Below, one piece after another: positions 57,436 through 64,000 of a stretch of DNA of 64,000 bases (position 1 is its first letter; every line of letters starts with the position of its first letter). Origin of the DNA: Xestospongia muta (lineage: Eukaryota > Porifera > Demospongiae > Haplosclerida > Petrosiidae). The position numbers and the translations under genes were made by a program. The stretch is from contig OY848930.1 of assembly GCA_963693285.1 (NCBI GenBank), positions 3,968,001 through 4,032,000 of the forward strand, given 5' to 3'. The notes beneath the pieces are model-generated. The model made no database searches and was not told the DNA's origin. It saw only the letters and a list, made by a program, of their open reading frames with translations.

Positions 57436-57633
57436 ATGCTGGCTATTAAGTGTGTAATGGTTGGAGATGGAACAGTTGGTAAGACTTGTCTCCTAATTAA
57501 CTATACCACTAATGCTTTCCCTGGTGAGTATATCCCTACTGTCTTTGATAATTACTCTGCTAATGTAATGGTGGATTCAAGACCAGTGAATATCAGATTG
57601 TGGGATAAAGCTAACAATGAGAACAAATGTTAA
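57436..57633 (+). pseudogene. Truncated Rac/Cdc42-like GTPase fragment
   Basis: An open frame of 65 codons begins [20 protein letters not shown], with a perfect P-loop, followed by [20 protein letters not shown] and NIRLWDK. At the switch II position the expected TAGQEDY is replaced by ANNENKC and a stop. Nothing downstream resembles the rest of a GTPase and there is no donor at the break. The N-terminal third is typical Rac/Cdc42 and much closer to consensus than the genes at 39302 and 42438. It is most likely a partial duplicate or a first exon torn from its gene. Confidence 0.85.
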
Positions 57634-58950
57634 AAAGTAAATAGCAAACATATAGGAAGCTTGGAAACCCAATCAGCCACACCCATTATTGAAGCACTCG
57701 CAGTAAAGGTCGATGAAATGCTTATCCCATCAAAACAGAAATACGGCAGTTTTTAATCTACTTAAGTAACAACACTAAATCTATCAAAATATGAACTTCA
57801 ATTCCTCAACTAAACAAACATCACATGTCCTAGATACCATTCACTAATACAAATGACAACAATATAAATGCAGCATAGCTCAAAGTCAAGAGTACCATCA
57901 AAGTAGAGAAGTTTATTTGATAATTGATACAACATTAAGTCTTCCATTAATAAATGAAATGCCATACATTAGTACACAGAACAGACAATGGTACATGTAC
58001 ATATAAAACCAATAGAGCATTTGTAAAGACATTTATATATCAAAAGCAGTTAAGCAATATCATAAGTCAATATAGTACACATCTGTTATAAAATTTAGTT
58101 TTGATAGTATGTCTTTAGTTTAGGGCCCTTTGACATATTAGTGTTAATATAAAATCACACTAAAAACACTACAAGTACCACAACATGTCACAAACATATT
58201 TGAAGTAGTAAGGACTACCTTTAGAGGTTTGTCTTTGACAAAAAGAGGAGGAGTCAGTACATATCAGTATCAGTACATATTTGTGATATGTTATCAGGTT
58301 TGATTTAAAATAGTGTTCTCTAAACCTCTTCATCAAATTACTCTACATCTGGTGTTAAGAGATAAAAGAAAACTAAAGGTATACATATTCAAATAATTAA
58401 CAAAGAGGACTGTCATTTAAACTTAAACTAACATGAGAGGAGGTTTGACTTTGTCCTTTTAACCTCTTAAAGAAAAATGGATTATCAGTTTAACATGTCA
58501 CTCCTTTTCATTTATTCTTTTTATAGGAAAATATTTTCAATTGTAATCTTGTTCATTCATACTCTTAAATTATTGGGGTTTTATATCTACTTAAGAAACA
58601 TTTTGACTGTCAACAGAAAGTAAGAGACAAATGTTGCACTTAAGGCTAACAACTAATATAGCATATCACAGAAGTAGAGCAGTTCATCCAATGTTTGAGA
58701 CTATTCTGTTACTACAGTAATTGTTATAAAACACAAACCCTGATAAATGTCTACTCAATTTAGTATTTGTCACGACAATAATAAAACTAGAGTAATTAAG
58801 TAAGTTAAATATTTTGATTGTTCCAAGTCTATTATATGACTTGAACAAAAGATACACCTGTAGATTGTGGTCAGTAGTATCCTTTTGAGTATTAATATTC
58901 AAATTTCTATTTCAAATAACAATATTTCCACAATATGTCACAAACATCTT
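57634..58950. repeat. Duplicated intergenic block (pair with 46673-47760)
   Basis: About 57950-58720 is collinear with 46673-47760 but lacks ~300 bp present there. It includes a decayed class A upstream region at about 58205-58450. No exon recognised. Confidence 0.7.
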
Positions 58951-58954
58951 TGAA

Positions 58955-59326
58955 GTGGTAAGGACTACCTTAGAGATTTGGATATTGATAAAGAGAGGAG
59001 TGGTAATAGTATATTAGTAGTATGTGGACTGATATTATCAGCTTTGACTTTGAAATAACTTGCTTTGAGCCTGTTCACAAAAAATCAATTATAAGTTCAT
59101 TATGTCACTCCTTTCCATCTGGTGTAAAAGATAAAAATCAGAACTAAACAATCGTCTCTTTCTTTAAAGCTGCAGACGTTCAGATAAGGGCTATCATTAC
59201 CCATCAAATTAAACTAACAGGAAAGGAGGCTTCACAGATGATGGCAAGATTATAAAAGAGACACAACAATTCACTGACTGACCAACAAGAAAAGCCAAGC
59301 AGTGAAGCAAAGTTTCTTCAATCATC
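58955..59326 (+). promoter_or_regulatory. Class A upstream region and TATA box of the copy at 59327
   Basis: TATAAAAG at 59251-59258, 76 bp before the ATG. Confidence 0.75.
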
Positions 59327-60357
59327 ATGAGTTATAATCTCCTCCTCCTGTGTGTAGTAGTAGCTCTGTTCTACTCTACTACTCTCATCAATACTGTCAA
59401 TGGAAACTGTCCTCGAGGTATTATATTTAAATATATCATTTCTCTCTAGTCATTATTATCTTATAGACTGTCCTCTACCTAGAAGCTGTAAAGATTGGTA
59501 TGATTTGGGTATTAGGAAGAACTGTTATTATCCAATATATCCTGATGGAAACACTCAACAATTGGTAACTACTGTATACAACTCTACTAACAACATATAT
59601 AGTAATCTATTATAACTCAATAATATGGCTACATATCACACATTTAGGTCTACTGTGACATGATGGTACATGCTGTGATGGGAAAGGTGGTTGGACTAGA
59701 GTAGCTTATCTTAATATGACTGAGTCTGGTGCTACCTGTCCTCCTGGACTCTCACTACAACAATATAACAACATTGATCATGGAGTGTGTGGTCGGCATA
59801 ATTCTTCCTCCTCAGCTGGTTGTAGTTCAACTATATTTTCCACTCTTGGTCTCAACTACTGCAAAGTGTGTGGACAAGTTAGAGGATATCAATATGAGGG
59901 TCCTGATGCATTCTTCAAACTAAGTAAAGGTATAAATAGTTATTATGTTGATGGTGTTTCAATAACTTATGGACAAAACCCTCGTACACACATCTGGACA
60001 TATGCTGGTGGATTAAGAGAAGATAGACTTGACATTCATGGCTGTCCATGTAATACAGGTTACTCTGGTGGTAACAAAGTAGCTTCATCTTTTGTTGGTA
60101 ATCATTACTACTGTGAGTCTGGTCTTGATCCTGGTAAGTATTGGACAAAACAAGTTCTCTATCCTAATGATCCTCTGTGGGATGGTAAGAACTGTAATAG
60201 TAGTGAAGCTTCCTGTTGTACTAACTCTAAGATGCCTTGGTTCTATCGAGTACTTGATGATATCACTCAAGATGATATTGAACTGAGGGTGTGTAGTGAT
60301 GGAGGTCCTCCTAAAGAAGACACATCTTTAGATATCATTGAACTATATGTTCGTTGA
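59327..60357 (+). pseudogene. Secreted family copy 11, single-base frameshift
   Basis: Exons 59327-59417, 59467-59564 and 59648-60357. All splice sites, the promoter and the rest of the frame are intact, but near 59663 one A is missing (gacatgaatgg in other copies, gacatgatgg here), so the frame from exon 1 ends at a TAG after about 20 codons of exon 3. From the next in-frame ATG (59716) the normal family sequence is open to the stop at 60357. It has TYAGG (Cys lost) and NYCKVCGQ (Cys gained). This could be a very young pseudogene, a null allele or a sequencing error. Confidence 0.8.
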
Positions 60358-61887
60358 TGAGGAAGTTGTGAAGTTCACATTAAGTTAATATGAATTGTAC
60401 TTTGAATGTATTAATTTAAGTTTTATAAGAAAAGATTTGAAGTAAGAAAGTGAGGAGTGGTAATATGTGAACTGGCATTATCTGCTTTGACATTAAAATA
60501 AAAGGTGAAAAGCTAGTTATTATAAAGGAAGCTGATGTGATAGATAAAAGACAAAATTAAACAATGGACTCTTTCTTTAAAGGAGCAGATATTCAGATAT
60601 TTAACAAAAAGCATTGTCATATCCCATAACTTAGACTAACAGGAAAGGAGGCTAAATAGATGATGACAAAAGTATGAAAGATACACAAAAACTCATTGAC
60701 TGATCAACAAGAAAAGGCAAGCAATGAAATAAAGTTCCAGAGGATGAAAACACTTAATTAAATCCTGCTTCTAAGTAACTGTTTATCAGAGAGAACAGCT
60801 GTCACAGGTCACTTAATAAGTACTATTCCAACAAGTTGGATAGTCTCACTGAAGTTTTTAGGAGATAATATCAATACTTCTAGTAATTTATGAAGCTCAT
60901 GAGTAATGAGTGCTCTATCATGACATGGCCAACTAGTTTTTACTAGCAGTAATGGCCATGGAAATAAGACATAGTGTTAGTCCTTGACTCACAACTGAAG
61001 ATAATGAGCAGCACAAGCCCGACTCTCACAACCAAAACATTTCTTCAAATATGTTTCCAGCTAGTTCCATATTTGATAACTCTTTGTGTACTAGGGCTCT
61101 CTCAACATCCATAACAAGATCATAGCTTGCAAGACTTCCTTCAGTTTTTGGTTATTATCAACATCAGGACGGTGACCAGAAAAGGCAAGGATATGTTCCT
61201 AGAACACAAAACACTAGTTTTCAGCTTTCTGTGATAAAGTAAGAAGTCAGCACAACTTGTCTATATGTCTGAGGTCAGAGCTAAGCTACCAGCAATGCGC
61301 AACTTTACATTGAGAGTTTCTTTGGCAGTCAGATGCTTCTTGTGAACCTCCTGAGCAATACAAGTTAATTTTGAAAATTTGTACATTAGTTTAAGATATT
61401 TCATTATATCCTTGAAGCCACCTCCTTCAATAATAGCAGCAGGACAAAGGTTTCAAATCATCATGTTGATCACAAGACTGGTAATTTCTTCAGTTCCACG
61501 AATACATCATTTTGTTCATGCAATAAATAAGTCTAGTGAAGGTTGTTTCCTTGAAGCTGGCTAGAATACATTGTGATGAGAACAAGTGAAGTAATCTCAA
61601 ACCCGTTCCTCCAAATCATTTCCTTATGGGAAATTATATATATGAATTTATATGGAGGTAGTCAAAACGAATACTTATAAAATACTAATCACTTTATGAA
61701 TATGAAAATAAGAATATCAACAATGAGATGAATCCAATGGTGTCAAAATTAACACTATAGCTAGCAGTATAGCGAAGATATGATTAGAAATCTATATGCA
61801 AAGTCAAACCAAACAAAGTTCATCAACTATTGAACATATCTATAGTATCTCACATATGAGATATTGTATAGGAAAATATACTTTTGG
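60358..61887. other. Intergenic with a repeated coding-like block
   Basis: 60440-60735 is a decayed class A upstream region without exon. About 60930-61420 is repeated at about 63410-64000. On the minus strand fragments of protein-like frame are visible in both copies (VHKKHLTAKETLNVKLRIAG, EHILAFSGHRPDVDNNQK) but interrupted by stops. I do not recognise the family. Confidence 0.5.
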
Positions 61888-62262
61888 AGTAGCAAGGTTT
61901 AAATTTTGATAGCGAAGTGTAGATGTTATCTGGATTGATATTGTAGTCATTGACTAAAAATAATTTTCCTTGAACCTCTCTATAGAGAACAAAATTATCA
62001 GTTCATCCCATTACTCCTTTCCAATACACTCTACAATTGATATAGAGATAACACAGTATTCAAGACAAACTACACTATAAACTCTTCATTCAAAGGTACA
62101 GATGTTCACATATTTATCAATAAGAGGTCACTTATCTCACATCAACTTAAACTAACAGGAGAGGAGGCCTCACAGATGATGTCAAAAGTATAAAAGAGAC
62201 ACAACAACTCCCGGACTGATCAACAAGAAAGTCAAGTAACAAAACAAGTTTCTTCAATCATC
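61888..62262 (+). promoter_or_regulatory. Class B upstream region and TATA box of the copy at 62263
   Basis: TATAAAAG at 62189-62196, 74 bp before the ATG. The distal phrases match those before 28797 (cattgactaaaaataa, cagtattcaagacaaac, cttcattcaaaggtacag). Confidence 0.75.
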
Positions 62263-63291
62263 ATGAATTATAATCTCCTCCTCCTGTGTGTAGTAGTAGC
62301 TCTGTTCTACTCTACTACTCTCATCAATACTGTCAATGGAAACTGTCCTCAAGGTATTATATTTAAATATATCATTTCCCTCTACTCATTATTATCTTAT
62401 AGACTGTCCTCTACCTAGAAGCTGTAGAGATTGGTATGATTATGGTATTAGGAAGAACTGTTATTATCCAATATATCCTGATGGAAACACTCAACAATTG
62501 GTAACTACTGTATACAACTCTACTAACAACATATATAGTAATCTATTATAACTCAATAATATGTCTACATATCACACATTTAGGTCTACTGTGACATGAA
62601 TGGTACACACTGTGATGGGAAAGGTGGTTGGACTAGAGTGGCTTATCTTAATATGACTGAGTCTGGTGCTACCTGTCCTCCTGGACTCTCACTACAACAA
62701 TATAACAACATTGATCATGGACTGTGTGGTCGACCTATTTCTTCCTCTTCAGCTGGTTGTAGTTCAACTACTTTTTCCACTCTTGGTCTTAACTACTACA
62801 AAGTGTGTGGACAAGTTAGAGGATATCACTATGAGGGTCCTGATGCATTCTTCGCACTAGGTGCAGGTATAGACAGTTATTATGTTGATGGTGTTTCCAT
62901 TACTTATGGAGAAAACCCTCGTACACACATCTGGACATATGCTTGTGGAATAAGAGAAGACAGACTTGATACTTATGGCTGTCCGTGTAATACAGGTAAC
63001 TCTGATGGTAATAAAGTAGCTTCATCTTTTGTTGGTAATCATTACTACTGTGAATCTGCTGTTGATCCTGGTAAGAATTGGTCACCAGTTCTCTATGCTA
63101 ATGATACTCTGTGGGATGGTAAAAACTGTAATAGTAGTGAAGCTTCCTGTTGTACTAACTCTAAGATGCCTTGGTTCTATCGAGTACTTGATGATATCAC
63201 TCAAGATAATATTGAACTGAGGGTGTGTGGTAATGCACGTGCTTCTAATGGACACACACCTTTAGATATCATTGATTTATATGTTCGTTGA
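62263..63291 (+). CDS. Secreted Cys-rich protein with fibrinogen-like start, copy 12
   Basis: Exons 62263-62353, 62403-62500 and 62584-63291 give 298 aa, the longest copy, because of an extra Ser codon in RPISSSSAGC. Signal peptide starts MNYNLLLLCVVV (Ser2 to Asn). Eighteen mature cysteines, with TYACG kept. The variable loop is IREDRLDTYGCPCNTGNSDG. The C-terminus is DIIDLYVR. Exon 3 is closest to copy 11 (both have EGPDAFF and NKVASSFVGNHYY), although the two genes have different upstream classes. Confidence 0.88.
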
Positions 63292-64000
63292 AAAACAAAT
63301 TGCCAAGTTCACATTTGATTTGTTATGAATTGTGTTTCAATATTTGATTTGATTTTAAAAAATTAGCCTTTTTGAAAAAATTTTTTAGAGTTTCACCGTG
63401 GCATGGTCAACTAGTTTTTACAAGCAGTAATGGCCCTAGTAGCACATAGTATTAGTGCTTGAAATTTTTTTAGAGTTTCACTGTGGCATGGTCAACTAGT
63501 TTTTACAAGCAGTAATGGCCCTAGTAGCACATAGTATTAGTGCTTGAATCACACACAACTGAAGATAACAAGAACCACAAGACAGACTCTCACAACAAAA
63601 TTTTGTCAAATATGTTCCCAACCAGTTCCACATTTGATAACTCCTTGTGTACTAGGGCTCTCACAACATGCATACAAAGATCATAGTTTGCAAGACTTCC
63701 TTTAGCTTTTGGCTATATCAACATCAGGATGATGACCAGAAAAGGCAAGGATATGTTCCTAGAACACAAGACACTAGTTTTAAGCTTTCTGTGATAAAGT
63801 AAGAAGTCAAAGATAACTATATAACAGTCATCAGCACAACTTGTCTATAGTCTGAGGTCAGAGCTATGCTACCAGCAATGTGCAACTTTATATTGAGAGT
63901 TTCTTTGGCAGTCAGATGCTTCTTGTGAACCTCCTGAGCAATACAAGTTAATTTTGAAAATTTGTACACTGGTTTAAGATATTTCATTATATCCTTGAAG
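63292..64000. repeat. Second copy of the coding-like repeated block, with local tandem duplication
   Basis: 63410-64000 matches 60930-61420 and continues past the window edge. A ~84-bp piece (agagtttcac(c/t)gtggcatgg ... agtattagtgcttgaa) is present twice in a row at about 63385 and 63469. Confidence 0.75.

Overview
This is a eukaryotic, AT-rich window: genes have many short exons, GT-AG introns are often only 50-150 bp, microsatellites are common and several genes sit inside the intron of another. The gene content (a metazoan-type CNOT1, Rho GTPases with CAAX tails, and a secreted Cys-rich family resembling cnidarian and sponge proteins) suggests an early-branching animal, most likely a demosponge such as Amphimedon. 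That assignment is inference from memory of such sequences, not a database result.

Layout. 1-266: a second copy of the terminal exon of CNOT1 (minus strand). 361-2715: the C-terminal part of a cytosolic histidyl-tRNA synthetase gene on the plus strand, broken by frameshifts and a stop (pseudogene). 2716-6902: intergenic, with tandem and inverted repeats and one weak coding remnant. 7077-37292 (minus): the C-terminal ~1464 codons of CNOT1, scaffold of the CCR4-NOT deadenylase, in 38 exons whose phases all join in one frame. One CNOT1 intron (15243-31959) is ~16.7 kb long and carries, on the opposite strand, a tandem cluster of a secreted Cys-rich gene family. 37293 onward: the N-terminal half of CNOT1 is not found. 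Instead come two Rho-like small GTPase genes on the plus strand (39302-40860 and 42438-43650), then more members of the same secreted family (43.9-63.3 kb), a truncated Rac/Cdc42-like fragment (57436-57633) and assorted duplicated intergenic blocks.

The secreted family is the main feature. Each intact gene has a TATAAAAG box 73-76 bp before the ATG, exon 1 (91 nt, signal peptide), exon 2 (95-98 nt, fibrinogen-like start) and exon 3 (702-708 nt, Cys-rich core), giving 295-298 aa with about 18-20 cysteines in the mature part. Six copies are intact (17141, 24542, 28797, 48505, 54278, 62263). One has a single-base frameshift (59327). Five are clear pseudogenes, and at least six single-exon fragments lie between them. 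Upstream regions fall into two classes, and there are more promoter copies than genes. A segmental duplication of about 7 kb (16.04-22.31 kb and 23.45-30.09 kb) accounts for part of the array.

The window thus combines a conserved housekeeping gene on one strand with a rapidly duplicating and decaying, lineage-type secreted gene family on the other strand inside its intron. No tRNA, rRNA, CRISPR array or bacterial-type feature was seen.
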